The notes below the pieces were generated by a model. That model made no database searches. It was not told where the DNA came from and worked only from the letters and a program-made list of their open reading frames with translations. This document shows, in pieces, positions 8,600 to 17,067 of a DNA stretch of 64,000 nt. Source of the DNA: Sphingobacterium sp. lm-10. Lineage in GTDB: Bacteria; Bacteroidota; Bacteroidia; Sphingobacteriales; Sphingobacteriaceae. Each line of letters starts with the position of its first letter. Position 1 is the stretch's first letter. The stretch lies in contig NZ_JAMJWC010000001.1 of assembly GCF_023554555.1 (NCBI RefSeq), positions 1,550,001-1,614,000 of the forward strand, read 5' to 3'. Position numbers and translations under genes: made by a program.

Positions 8600-9575
8600 A
8601 CCGGGGCCTTTTAGCACTATTCAAGACCTAGGACGCTTAGACTTCCTTTCATCTGGTGTGCCTAAATCTGGCGCAATGGATACTGCCTCAGCTCGTTTGG
8701 CCAATGCCGCACTGGCCAACACGGCAGGTGCAGCCGTAATCGAGTTTACCTACGCACAAGCGGAGATAGAGATTCTTTCTGATATGCTATTGGCTTATTC
8801 TGGATACGGTGGCAACTTCATTCAAGACGATCAAACCTTACCGGCAAACCGACCGCTAGCGTTAGAAAAAGGGGCGAGATTAAGATTGGTTCCTGACGGA
8901 ACTGGATGCCGCACCTATCTGGCTGCTCCAGGCGGTTGGGACGTGGCCGAAGTAATGGGTAGCAGGAGCACGTACTTGCCTGCAGCAATTGGTGGCTTAG
9001 CTGGCCGTTTACTACAAACCGGTGATGTACTGCGTGCATCGACTTGGGAAAGAAAGCACCGCCAGCTGTTTAAAAACCTATTAGATAACAAGCGCCACTA
9101 TCCACAATGGTCGCTCAAGCCGCTGTCGTTAATAACGGCGGGAACACAGGCAATTCGGGTAGTACTCGGGCCGGAAGCACATCGGTTCACGTCCGAAAGC
9201 CAACAACGATTTTTATCCTCCATTTTTGAGATAGATCGAAACAGTAATCGCATGGGTTACACTTTAGAGGGTGCCATACTGCAGAGAGAAGAAAACCAGG
9301 AAATGCTTTCTACCGCTGTATTGCCTGGCACCATACAAGTACCTGGAAACGGACACCCTATTCTGCTAATGGCCGACTGCCAGACGACTGGCGGCTACCC
9401 ACGTATCGCGCAGGTAGCGGCGGTGGATCTGCCTCGCTGCGGACAATTGAAGCCCGGCGATCGCATTTGTTTTCAAGAAATTTCGGTAGCAGACGCAGAA
9501 AACCTTTATCTTGAACAAGAAGACCATTATTGGAAAATGACAGAAGCAATCGATTTTAACTACCACAGCTCGTAA
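8580..9575 (+). CDS. pxpC: 5-oxoprolinase subunit PxpC (KipA family, biotin-dependent-carboxylase-like domain)
   Basis: The 331-residue protein has the KipA/AHS2 layout: an opening block (KPGPFSTIQDLGRLDFLSSG), GVPKSGAMD, a middle VVLGPEAHRF and a late RMGYTLEG and DCQTTGGYPRIA. PxpC works in complex with PxpB and PxpA in ATP-dependent 5-oxoproline cleavage. The frame is open upstream to 8514, but ATG 8580 starts exactly where the family begins and overlaps the last 20 bases of pxpB, which suggests translational coupling. It ends one base before the pxpA ATG. Confidence 0.93.
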   Translation: MEIKLHKPGPFSTIQDLGRLDFLSSGVPKSGAMDTASARLANAALANTAGAAVIEFTYAQAEIEILSDMLLAYSGYGGNFIQDDQTLPANRPLALEKGARLRLVPDGTGCRTYLAAPGGWDVAEVMGSRSTYLPAAIGGLAGRLLQTGDVLRASTWERKHRQLFKNLLDNKRHYPQWSLKPLSLITAGTQAIRVVLGPEAHRFTSESQQRFLSSIFEIDRNSNRMGYTLEGAILQREENQEMLSTAVLPGTIQVPGNGHPILLMADCQTTGGYPRIAQVAAVDLPRCGQLKPGDRICFQEISVADAENLYLEQEDHYWKMTEAIDFNYHSS

Positions 9576-9576
9576 A

Positions 9577-10338
9577 ATGTACGCAATAGATATCAACTGT
9601 GATCTGGGCGAAACTCCGGGAAACCAACCAAACCAAATCGATGAGGCTTTATTAGATTTGGTATCCTCCGCAAATATTGCCTGCGGTTTTCATGCAGGGG
9701 ATGCTATGCGCATGGAAATTACTATCGCAGCAGCACTAAAAAGAGGGGTGGCGATTGGAGCACACCCCGGATTGGATGACAAGGCTAATTTTGGTCGTAT
9801 TCCTCATCCTATATCTCCCAGAGAAGCTTATCAGCTGGTGTTATATCAAATGGGAGCCTTATCCGGCTTCGTACAGGTTGCTGGTGGTAAGATGCAACAT
9901 GTTAAACTGCATGGCGCACTCTATAATATGGTGGCGCAGGATCGTTTGCTTTCTGAAGCAGTCGTGCAAGCTATTGTTGACTTTAATCCTGCACTAAAGT
10001 TGTATGCATTGGCTGGTAGCACTACCGTTGACGTAGCCAAAGAGCACGGCCTGCGAGTAGTACAAGAAGGTTTTGCCGACCGACGTTACGAATCGGATGG
10101 CACCCTGGTATCCAGGCAAGACCCTATGGCATTGATTACCGATAGAATAGAAGCAGTGCAACAGTCTATTCTAATGGTCAAGAAACAGGGGGTACAAAGC
10201 ATAGACAAAATATGGGTATCCCGAGATATTGAAACTATTTGTATTCACGGTGATGGTGAACATGCTTTGTCGTTTGCGCAAGATCTCACTACACACCTCC
10301 TGAAAGAAAACATCTTTATCAGCGCACCAATAGTATGA
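9577..10338 (+). CDS. pxpA: 5-oxoprolinase subunit PxpA (LamB/YcsF family)
   Basis: PxpA is the third subunit of the PxpABC 5-oxoprolinase and is thought to supply the hydrolytic site acting on the activated lactam. The 253-residue protein starts with the family block MYAIDINCDLGE and continues with NIACGFHAGD, GVAIGAHPGLDD, KLHGALYNM and EGFADRRYESDGTLVSR, all hallmark YcsF motifs with conserved Asp, His and Glu residues. The ATG at 9577 lies one base after the pxpC stop, and the last four bases overlap the start of the NRAMP-like gene. The tight packing argues for stoichiometric expression of the whole set. Confidence 0.95.
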   Translation: MYAIDINCDLGETPGNQPNQIDEALLDLVSSANIACGFHAGDAMRMEITIAAALKRGVAIGAHPGLDDKANFGRIPHPISPREAYQLVLYQMGALSGFVQVAGGKMQHVKLHGALYNMVAQDRLLSEAVVQAIVDFNPALKLYALAGSTTVDVAKEHGLRVVQEGFADRRYESDGTLVSRQDPMALITDRIEAVQQSILMVKKQGVQSIDKIWVSRDIETICIHGDGEHALSFAQDLTTHLLKENIFISAPIV

Positions 10339-11510
10339 AAAAATCAAACTGGGGTGCTCTGCTAAGTGCAGCCTTCCTAATGGCAATCTCTGCTATCGGA
10401 CCAGGATTCTTAACACAGACGGCTTTATTTACCTCGCAGCTAGGAGCTAGTTTTGGATTCGTCATTCTAGCTTCGATCGTGGTCGACATTGTCGCCCAAC
10501 TAAATATTTGGCGGATCGTTGTGGTGAGCGGTACGCCAGCGCAGGATATTGCAAACAGATTACTGCCGGGCTTAGGTTATGGTTTGGCAGCAATGGTGGC
10601 TTTAGGCGGTATGGCTTTCAATATCGGAAACCTGGCAGGCGCAGGACTTGGGTTGCAGGTATTATTTGGGTTGGATGTGACCCATGGCGCTATCTGCAGT
10701 GCGGTGATCGCGATTGGCATCTTTCTGTACAAAGAAGCCAGCCTCGCGATGGATTTTTTCGTAAAAATCCTGGGTGTGATGATGATTTTCCTCATGCTTT
10801 ACATTGCCTTTAAGAGCAACCCACCGCTCATGGAAGCGGCTGTGCGTAGCCTATCTCCCCAACAATTTAGTTTTACCGCCCTGGTTACCATTATTGGCGG
10901 CACAGTAGGTGGTTATATCACGTTTGCGGGAGCGCATCGCTTATTAGATAGAGGAATTCAAGGGGTAGAAAATCTTCCTACTGTAGATCGCGGAGCGATC
11001 AGTGCTATTGGCATTGCTTCAGTGATGCGTATATTATTATTTATCGCGGCATTGGGTGTCGTATCTGCTGGTCATCTGATAGATCCCTCCAATCCGCCTG
11101 CGTCCGTTTTTAGGTGGGCCGGCGGAGAAATAGGGTATAAGATCTTTGGGCTTGTGATGTGGGCAGCAGCGATTACCTCCGTCATTGGATCGGCCTATAC
11201 CTCCATTACTTTTATTAAAAGTTTTCACGTACGTATCCAGACCAACACTCGGCTGGTAACGACATGCTTCATCGTCATATCCTGTCTGCTTTACGGATTC
11301 ATCGGCAATCCCGTACAAACTTTGGTTATCGTGGGTGCTCTAAATGGATTTATTCTTCCCTTAGCGCTGGCTATAATGCTTATCGCCGCCCATCATACAC
11401 AGGTGGTTGGCTCCTACCGACAACCAATCTTGTTGACGACTTCGGGAACCATTATCGCTATCATTATGACCTACATGGGCATCCAGACGCTGATAGAATT
11501 GCTCGCGTAA
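10335..11510 (+). CDS. NRAMP-fold transporter with non-canonical metal site, candidate oxoproline or related transporter
   Basis: The 391-residue protein has about ten to eleven hydrophobic segments in the LeuT/APC arrangement of NRAMP proteins. In true metal-transporting NRAMPs the first segment carries DPGN; here the equivalent stretch is AIGPGFLTQTA (residues 20-30), so the metal-binding Asp and Asn are replaced by Gly and Phe. The segment expected to carry the MPHN-type motif reads GGTVGGYITFAGAH, also without the methionine-histidine pattern. This makes Mn/Fe transport doubtful. The gene overlaps pxpA by 4 bp and closes the 5-oxoprolinase operon. The Bacillus kip operon also contains an NRAMP-family gene (ycsG). 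Import of 5-oxoproline or a related small molecule is my inference. Confidence 0.8.
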   Translation: MKKSNWGALLSAAFLMAISAIGPGFLTQTALFTSQLGASFGFVILASIVVDIVAQLNIWRIVVVSGTPAQDIANRLLPGLGYGLAAMVALGGMAFNIGNLAGAGLGLQVLFGLDVTHGAICSAVIAIGIFLYKEASLAMDFFVKILGVMMIFLMLYIAFKSNPPLMEAAVRSLSPQQFSFTALVTIIGGTVGGYITFAGAHRLLDRGIQGVENLPTVDRGAISAIGIASVMRILLFIAALGVVSAGHLIDPSNPPASVFRWAGGEIGYKIFGLVMWAAAITSVIGSAYTSITFIKSFHVRIQTNTRLVTTCFIVISCLLYGFIGNPVQTLVIVGALNGFILPLALAIMLIAAHHTQVVGSYRQPILLTTSGTIIAIIMTYMGIQTLIELLA

Positions 11511-11539
11511 TCAGGCTATATGTAAGATTTTTATTCGAT

Positions 11540-12124
11540 CTATTTAATTTCTAGGAGCATCCTGGTCAATAGATCTAAAAGACGCTTTCGCTGTGGCTCC
11601 TCATTAAAATTCATTCCAAAAAATGGTTTTGTATTGTGATGCGAATAGGCCGACAAGTAATGTATACCTCCCAGCAAAAGAGCAAATACGGCTTGCATAT
11701 CTGCTCCACCTGCTACATCTTTCGAAGCAGGTAGTACCTTTTTCATAAATTCAATATCCTCTTTTTCGCGTTGACTAGCATAATCCTCCAATGCTGGAAT
11801 TCGATCTGAGAGTTCCCATACCAATAGCTGACCGAGCAAAGGATTATTAAAAAGTGTATTCATTCGCTGCTCCAAGTATTTAGGTAAAGCCTGTTCATCC
11901 TGTACATCTAAAGACTTCTCTTTAAACTGCATACTTTCCAGTCTTAGAAATTCGGTTACCATGTTGGAAAAGCTTCCGAAGTGGTAATACAGGAGTTTAC
12001 GGTCTATACCGCTGAAGGTACTAATATAGGCGACATTAATCTTATTACATCCTGCCTCTTTCAGGATATCTTCCACTCCTCGTAGCATTTTTGCTTTGGT
12101 ACTTGCTGATCTTTTTCGTTTCAT
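11540..12124 (-). CDS. TetR/AcrR-family transcriptional regulator
   Basis: The protein of about 194 residues has an N-terminal TetR helix-turn-helix (about residues 25-52, INVAYISTFSGIDRKLLYYHFG with the YYHFG signature) and a larger helical ligand-binding part without a recognisable ligand motif. Two adjacent ATG codons (12127 and 12124) are equally possible starts. It is convergent with the pxp operon (29 bp between stops) and lies downstream of the GH2 gene on the same strand, separated from it by a strong terminator at 12206-12237. It is therefore transcribed from its own promoter in 12128-12205. Whether it controls the oxoproline operon or the sugar genes is unknown. Confidence 0.85.
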   Translation of the reverse strand: MKRKRSASTKAKMLRGVEDILKEAGCNKINVAYISTFSGIDRKLLYYHFGSFSNMVTEFLRLESMQFKEKSLDVQDEQALPKYLEQRMNTLFNNPLLGQLLVWELSDRIPALEDYASQREKEDIEFMKKVLPASKDVAGGADMQAVFALLLGGIHYLSAYSHHNTKPFFGMNFNEEPQRKRLLDLLTRMLLEIK

Positions 12125-12205
12125 CATTTTAAATAGAAATAAGCCCTCTACTTTAAATAAATTTTAATCTGCGGACGCTTAACTTTTTGGCAGATAACCA
12201 CGAAA

Positions 12206-12237
12206 AAAGTCCCTCAAATGTTCATTTGAGGGACTTT
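12206..12237 (-). terminator. Strong terminator after the GH2 gene, potentially bidirectional
   Basis: A perfect 15-bp inverted repeat (12206-12220 with 12223-12237) has a very tight loop. Read on the minus strand it is followed by a U-run (from the A-run at 12203-12208), and on the plus strand the stem ends in TTTAAAA. It closes the minus-strand carbohydrate operon and insulates the TetR gene. Confidence 0.88.
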
Positions 12238-12263
12238 AAAAAAATTAATTCTTACAATTTTTA

Positions 12264-14096
12264 TTACTTGTACAGGATGCTATGCATTTTTTCGAGGGTA
12301 GCCTCTGGAATTTTAATCACTTTTCTGTCATACGTCATTAATCCATTGGTCTCTACTTCTACATCTGTAGTCTGTGTATACACCGCGGCAGATAATCCTC
12401 TCGGGATCAATTTAGAAAGATCTGTGATCGCTTTTTGATAGCGCTCTGTCAATTCTTCTTTATTTTTGAATGACACGTATCCCCAATTGTCTTTATCCTG
12501 CCAAGTATGCCCATCGATTGGTAAGCCGAAGCCACCAAACTCACCTAATGCTAAGATAAATTTATCCCCAAATAATCTTGGATCTGGCATAGCAGCATCC
12601 GGGTAATTATGTATATCCAAAATGTGGCCTACATAAGCAAAGTTACCACCACTAGCGCTATTTACTAAGCGAGATGGATCGTATTCCATCGTCCAATTAG
12701 TGATTTCCTCAGTCTTGAATTGGCCCCAAGCTTCATTGAAAGGCACCCAGATTACAATACTTGGGAAATTATGTAACTTATCCATAATGGTTTTCCACTC
12801 CTTACGGTGGATGGCTTCCGACTCTGGCGTACGATCTTTGTCATGCTGGCCATTAGAGACTTTTCCGGGTTGCATATCCCAGGTATTACCACCTAAATCG
12901 CCACTTGGCATATCCTGCCATACCAAAATACCTAAGCTATCGCAGTGTCTGTACCATCTGGCCGGCTCTACCTTAATGTGTTTACGAATCATGTTAAAGC
13001 CCATTTCTTTTGTCTTGACGATATCGAATTTAAGCGCTTCATCGGAAGGAGCCGTATGCAATCCGTCTGGCCACCAACCCTGATCGAGTGGCCCATAATG
13101 GAAAACAAATTTGTCATTCAGGTACATGCGTTGAATACCTTTCTCATCGGCCTTCATGCTAATTTTGCGCATGGCAAAATAACTTTTTGCCTGGTCAATG
13201 ACTTTTCCACCGCGTACTACTTTCAATTGTAAATCGTATAGCTTTGGTTTGTCTGGGCTCCACAATTCTATGTTGCTCAATGGCAAATCTATCGACCCGG
13301 AAGCAGCTGCTGTCGCCTCGGCAATTTTCTTCGAACCGTCGAATGCTTCCACCAATAACTGATCGCCGGATTGGGCAGATTCGATATGGGCAGAAACTGT
13401 TAAGATTGATTTATCCACATTGGGTGTTTGCTTTGTGTCTACAATGTATGTGGTTGGCACAGACTCTACCCATACGGTTTGCCAGATCCCGGATACGGGT
13501 GTATACCAAATACCGTGAGGATTATTAATCTGTTTCCCGCGCGGCTGTGGCCCATCGCTCGTAGGATCCCAGACTCGAATCACTACTTCTTGTTTTTCGC
13601 CCTTTTTCAACGCTTTGCTGATATCAAAAGAAAATGGATCGAATCCGCCTTCGTGCTGTCCGATATGCTGGCCATTCACATAGACGTCGCAACGCCAGTC
13701 TACCGCTCCAAAGTGAAGCAAGGTCTTTCCTTTTTGCCAGCGTGTTGGCACGCTGATTTCATTCTTATACCAAAGTGCCTGATCTTTATTGACAGAGCGA
13801 CCAACACCAGAAAGTGCGGATTCTACTGCAAATGGCACTAATATATCTCCGTCCCATTGCGTAGGTGCAGCGGATACTCCTTGCTCCACAATAGCATACT
13901 TCCAAAGCCCATTTAGATTTTTCCAGTTGTCTGTTCTTTCCAGCTGTGGCCGTGGGTATTCTGGATGTGGTTGTTTATAATTTAGATTTTCGCCCCAGGT
14001 AGTCATGATCTTGTCCCCTGCAGGCTTCCATTCTTGCGCTTCGGCCGAAGCAAATCCGACCGCTACCAAACAAGCTAATACGCGAAGTTTGTTCAT
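12264..14096 (-). CDS. Glycoside hydrolase family 2 enzyme (beta-galactosidase/beta-glucuronidase-like), exported
   Basis: The 610-residue protein begins with a signal peptide (residues 1-21, cleavage near AEAQ). It continues with the GH2 sugar-binding jelly roll (WYKNEISVPTRW, GAVDWRCDVYVNGQHIG), an immunoglobulin-like domain, and a TIM barrel. The barrel carries the acid/base site FNEAWGQF with Asn454-Glu455 and the nucleophile site LGEFGGFG with Glu519. The mechanism is therefore retaining hydrolysis of a beta-glycoside; the sugar cannot be told from sequence. It is the last gene of the minus-strand set Gfo/Idh-DUF1080-Gfo/Idh-GH2 and precedes a strong terminator. Its periplasmic location agrees with the exported oxidoreductases upstream. 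It is shorter than the classic LacZ (about 1000 residues) but normal for Bacteroidota GH2 proteins. Confidence 0.9.
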   Translation of the reverse strand: MNKLRVLACLVAVGFASAEAQEWKPAGDKIMTTWGENLNYKQPHPEYPRPQLERTDNWKNLNGLWKYAIVEQGVSAAPTQWDGDILVPFAVESALSGVGRSVNKDQALWYKNEISVPTRWQKGKTLLHFGAVDWRCDVYVNGQHIGQHEGGFDPFSFDISKALKKGEKQEVVIRVWDPTSDGPQPRGKQINNPHGIWYTPVSGIWQTVWVESVPTTYIVDTKQTPNVDKSILTVSAHIESAQSGDQLLVEAFDGSKKIAEATAAASGSIDLPLSNIELWSPDKPKLYDLQLKVVRGGKVIDQAKSYFAMRKISMKADEKGIQRMYLNDKFVFHYGPLDQGWWPDGLHTAPSDEALKFDIVKTKEMGFNMIRKHIKVEPARWYRHCDSLGILVWQDMPSGDLGGNTWDMQPGKVSNGQHDKDRTPESEAIHRKEWKTIMDKLHNFPSIVIWVPFNEAWGQFKTEEITNWTMEYDPSRLVNSASGGNFAYVGHILDIHNYPDAAMPDPRLFGDKFILALGEFGGFGLPIDGHTWQDKDNWGYVSFKNKEELTERYQKAITDLSKLIPRGLSAAVYTQTTDVEVETNGLMTYDRKVIKIPEATLEKMHSILYK

Positions 14097-14160
14097 TATT
14101 TGTGCTGTTTCTGATAAGTAAATGATGTAATGATTGTATTTTTTCTTGGTGATTTTGCGT

Positions 14161-15576
14161 TTACACTTTGTAAAAGTCTTCCCAACCTTTTACTGGCGGC
14201 GGCCCAACCAAGAGGGCATTAGCAAATTTATCGTTCGTTATTTCCTTACGGACGGGATCGAAATCCATTTTGGTATTTAACCGTTGCGCGATCACACCTA
14301 AACAAAACACCTGACTTAAGGGACCAGCAATTTCGAACGGAGAACGCGTTTTCTCTTCCCCCTTACAGGCTTTCAGAAAGTTGGCGAAGTGATTGGATGG
14401 AGATGTTGGCACTTCTGGCAAGCGACGTTCCATTTCCTGCGCCTTCCCTTCCGGAATGATAGACAAAGTACTACCATGTGATCCACCTTTGAAGGTGAGG
14501 TCTTTTCCATAGATAATCTTACCCGGGTTAAGTTTGGCGGGCTCGATCGTACCCGTACTTGGTGGTGGTATATTTGGATCCAAGCCCGATACGCCGTAGC
14601 CTTCCGGAATCGGAGGCAGGTTATCTAATCCATCGTACCAGTTGATATCCAGCTTCGGCATGTTTTTCCGTTTAGGAAAGCTGAATTTCAGCGTGGAAGA
14701 CATCGGAAAAAAGAACGAGTTGTGCCCATCTAAGGACACCGCTTCTACCCGGTTAGGCAAGCCCAAAGCCAGGAACTCATGTGCTGTATCCAGAATATGT
14801 GCCCCCCAATCGCCTAGCGCACCCATACCAAAATCAAACCAACAGCGCCACTGCCCATTTACAAAGTCTTTATTGTAGTCATGACCCCAAGTTTGCATTT
14901 GCCAAATTTCCCAATCTAGTGTACTTGGAATAGTTTCCGGCATCGGAAATCGTTTAATATTCGGATCCCAACCATGCCAACGACGCGGCATATTCATATG
15001 CGCATCTATCCGCGTGACATCTTTGATAATCCCCGCTTCTTTCCAGGCTTTAAATTGAAAATAATTGGCTTCAGAGTGCCCTTGGTTACCCATTTGTGTG
15101 GCTACTTTGGGGTGTTTTTTCGCTATCTGCATCATCAATTCCACTTCGTTGAATGTGTGCGCCATGGGCTTTTCTACATACACGTGTTTTCCTTGATCGA
15201 TCGCTAGCATAGTCACCGCAAAGTGAGCAAAGTCGGGTGTAGCAATCGAAACCGCATCGAAGTCCTTACCGGCTTCGTCAAACATCCGTCGAAAATCTTG
15301 GAATTTGCGCGCATCAGGAAACATTTTTAGGATTTCCTGTGTTTGTTTTGCGCCCATATCTACATCGCATAACGCCACGACGTTACACAATCCGGTTTTA
15401 TATAAATCTTTGATAATTTCGGCCGCTCGATTGCCAATGCCTACACAGGCAAGATTTACCCGCTCATTGGCCGATGCCAGTTTCACGTTCCCCAGGACGC
15501 TATTAGAAAGTAGGGCTGCGCCACCTGCCATCGCAGTACGAGCAATAAAACTTCTACGGGATAAGTAATGATTCAT
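14161..15576 (-). CDS. Gfo/Idh/MocA-family oxidoreductase with Tat-type signal
   Basis: The 471-residue protein starts with a twin-arginine signal (SRRSFIAR, Arg7-Arg8, then a hydrophobic run to about residue 29), so it is probably exported folded with its nicotinamide cofactor bound. The Rossmann part shows ACVGIGNRAAEI (43-54) and the family signature YVEKPMAH (133-140) with the conserved Lys136. A long C-terminal substrate domain follows. Exported members of this family in Bacteroidota are linked to oxidation or reduction at C3 of sugars and to related glycosidase-like chemistry. The neighbour is a double-DUF1080 protein (25 bp gap), which supports a 3-keto-sugar route. Substrate unknown. 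Confidence 0.88.
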   Translation of the reverse strand: MNHYLSRRSFIARTAMAGGAALLSNSVLGNVKLASANERVNLACVGIGNRAAEIIKDLYKTGLCNVVALCDVDMGAKQTQEILKMFPDARKFQDFRRMFDEAGKDFDAVSIATPDFAHFAVTMLAIDQGKHVYVEKPMAHTFNEVELMMQIAKKHPKVATQMGNQGHSEANYFQFKAWKEAGIIKDVTRIDAHMNMPRRWHGWDPNIKRFPMPETIPSTLDWEIWQMQTWGHDYNKDFVNGQWRCWFDFGMGALGDWGAHILDTAHEFLALGLPNRVEAVSLDGHNSFFFPMSSTLKFSFPKRKNMPKLDINWYDGLDNLPPIPEGYGVSGLDPNIPPPSTGTIEPAKLNPGKIIYGKDLTFKGGSHGSTLSIIPEGKAQEMERRLPEVPTSPSNHFANFLKACKGEEKTRSPFEIAGPLSQVFCLGVIAQRLNTKMDFDPVRKEITNDKFANALLVGPPPVKGWEDFYKV

Positions 15577-15601
15577 AGTTCGTTAATTTTTAGATGCAGG
15601 A

Positions 15602-17026
15602 TTATTTGCGTTTATTAATTTTGATGTTGCGGAACGAGACCTCATCTCCGTGATCCTGCAGCAGAATATGACCTTCTTTAGCTTCGCCGAATTTTTCCCA
15701 ATCTTTGTATTTACTTTTCGCTACCAAGTCTTTGAACTCTTCCGATCCGCGTTGGTAACTCAACATCTTAACGCCATTGAGGTAGTGGGTCACGTTGTTG
15801 TTTGCATCGACCACAACACGTCCACGATTCCACTCACCTACCGGGCGGCGGGCGCGGTCATCCCGTTTAGAGGTCATCAAATCATACAGGGAAGCCAAGG
15901 TACGATTGCCATCGCGTCCCATTTTGGCATCTGGATGACGTGCGTCATCCAATACCTGATACTCCAACCCAATGGCCGAACCTGTGGTTTGCTCTTTCAG
16001 CGTTACGAAGTATTTTACACCACTATTCGCTCCCGGGGTCAATTTGAATTCGAAAGACAGGTCAAAAACAGCGTATTTGTCACGCGTAATGATGTCGCCA
16101 CCATTCGTGGACTCTCCACCATCTGATTTTTGTACCTTGATGATACCGTCTCCGACTTTCCAACCGTTAGCCGGGAAGTTTTGATCGCGTACGCTGCGCC
16201 ATTGATCCGCCGAATTTCCGTCGAACAGCAAATGCCAGCCTGCTTTCTTCTCGGCAGCACTAAGGTTGTTGGGCTTTAAATTGACAATGTGTTGTTCTTT
16301 GGCAAAAGAAGAAGGTTTCAAGTTTTCCGTCTGAATCCGGATATTCTTAAAATATACTTTCTTGCCATCTTGATCGTCTGTGATGCTATGCACCTGCAAT
16401 CCGATAAATCCTTTTTGATCCAGCGTGTCCACTACGTAGGCTACCGGCACCCCATTTACCCAGGTGCGCAACTCGTCGCCGATGGCTTCAATACGTAAAC
16501 GATTGTACTCATTTCTTTTGTAAGCGGTCTTCGCTTTTTCATTCAAATCCAGCGGATATAGCCAGCCGCGCCGTGCTTCATCATAAATACCTCCTGTCCA
16601 GGCACGGTCGCTAGGATCTACTTCTACCTGCCTGCCGTAAACTCGACCTCTCCCGCCATCTGCCTGCATATCAATATGACTACGTATCTGCACACCGGAG
16701 TTAGTTTGATCGCCCTCCAGCTTAATATCTAATTCCAATATAAAGTCACCATATTCCTGCTCCGTGATCAGAAAAGAGTTTGGTGTTCCCTTCGTCATCG
16801 TGCCGACAATCTCACCGTTGGTTACTGCATATGGCGCTTTGCCACCTACCGCTTTCCAGCCTTGCAAAGTTTGACCATCGAACAAATTTTTCCAACCGCG
16901 CTTGTTGTTATTTCCTTGCGCGAATCCCTCAGCGGGCATACCGATCACCAAAGCGGCACCGGCCACAGCCATTACCTTACACCAGGATTGCATCCTTCTT
17001 CTTATTATCGTTGTTTTAATCATCAT
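15602..17026 (-). CDS. Double-DUF1080 exported protein (3-keto-disaccharide hydrolase family)
   Basis: The protein of about 474 residues has a basic N-terminus and signal peptide (cleavage near EGFAQ, about residue 37). Two DUF1080 domains follow. The first covers about 43-235 (WKNLFDGQTLQGWKAVGG to KNIRIQTE) and the second about 264-474 (WHLLFDGNSADQWRSV to FRNIKINKRK). DUF1080 is a concanavalin-like fold now linked to hydrolysis of 3-keto glycosides. Two copies in one chain may mean two active sites or one catalytic and one binding module. Several in-frame Met codons lie at the start (17032, 17026, 17023); the choice is not critical. It lies between two Gfo/Idh genes with gaps of about 25-40 bp, clearly one operon. 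The fragment at the left edge of the window ends in the same motif. Confidence 0.88.
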   Translation of the reverse strand: MMIKTTIIRRRMQSWCKVMAVAGAALVIGMPAEGFAQGNNNKRGWKNLFDGQTLQGWKAVGGKAPYAVTNGEIVGTMTKGTPNSFLITEQEYGDFILELDIKLEGDQTNSGVQIRSHIDMQADGGRGRVYGRQVEVDPSDRAWTGGIYDEARRGWLYPLDLNEKAKTAYKRNEYNRLRIEAIGDELRTWVNGVPVAYVVDTLDQKGFIGLQVHSITDDQDGKKVYFKNIRIQTENLKPSSFAKEQHIVNLKPNNLSAAEKKAGWHLLFDGNSADQWRSVRDQNFPANGWKVGDGIIKVQKSDGGESTNGGDIITRDKYAVFDLSFEFKLTPGANSGVKYFVTLKEQTTGSAIGLEYQVLDDARHPDAKMGRDGNRTLASLYDLMTSKRDDRARRPVGEWNRGRVVVDANNNVTHYLNGVKMLSYQRGSEEFKDLVAKSKYKDWEKFGEAKEGHILLQDHGDEVSFRNIKINKRK

Positions 17027-17067
17027 TAGCATTTATTTGGTTGTTCTTTTTTAACTATAAAATTGTG

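Noticed and set aside
15650..16126. 158-codon plus-strand frame across the DUF1080 gene
   Set aside because: Antisense to a conserved double-domain protein; no recognisable motif.
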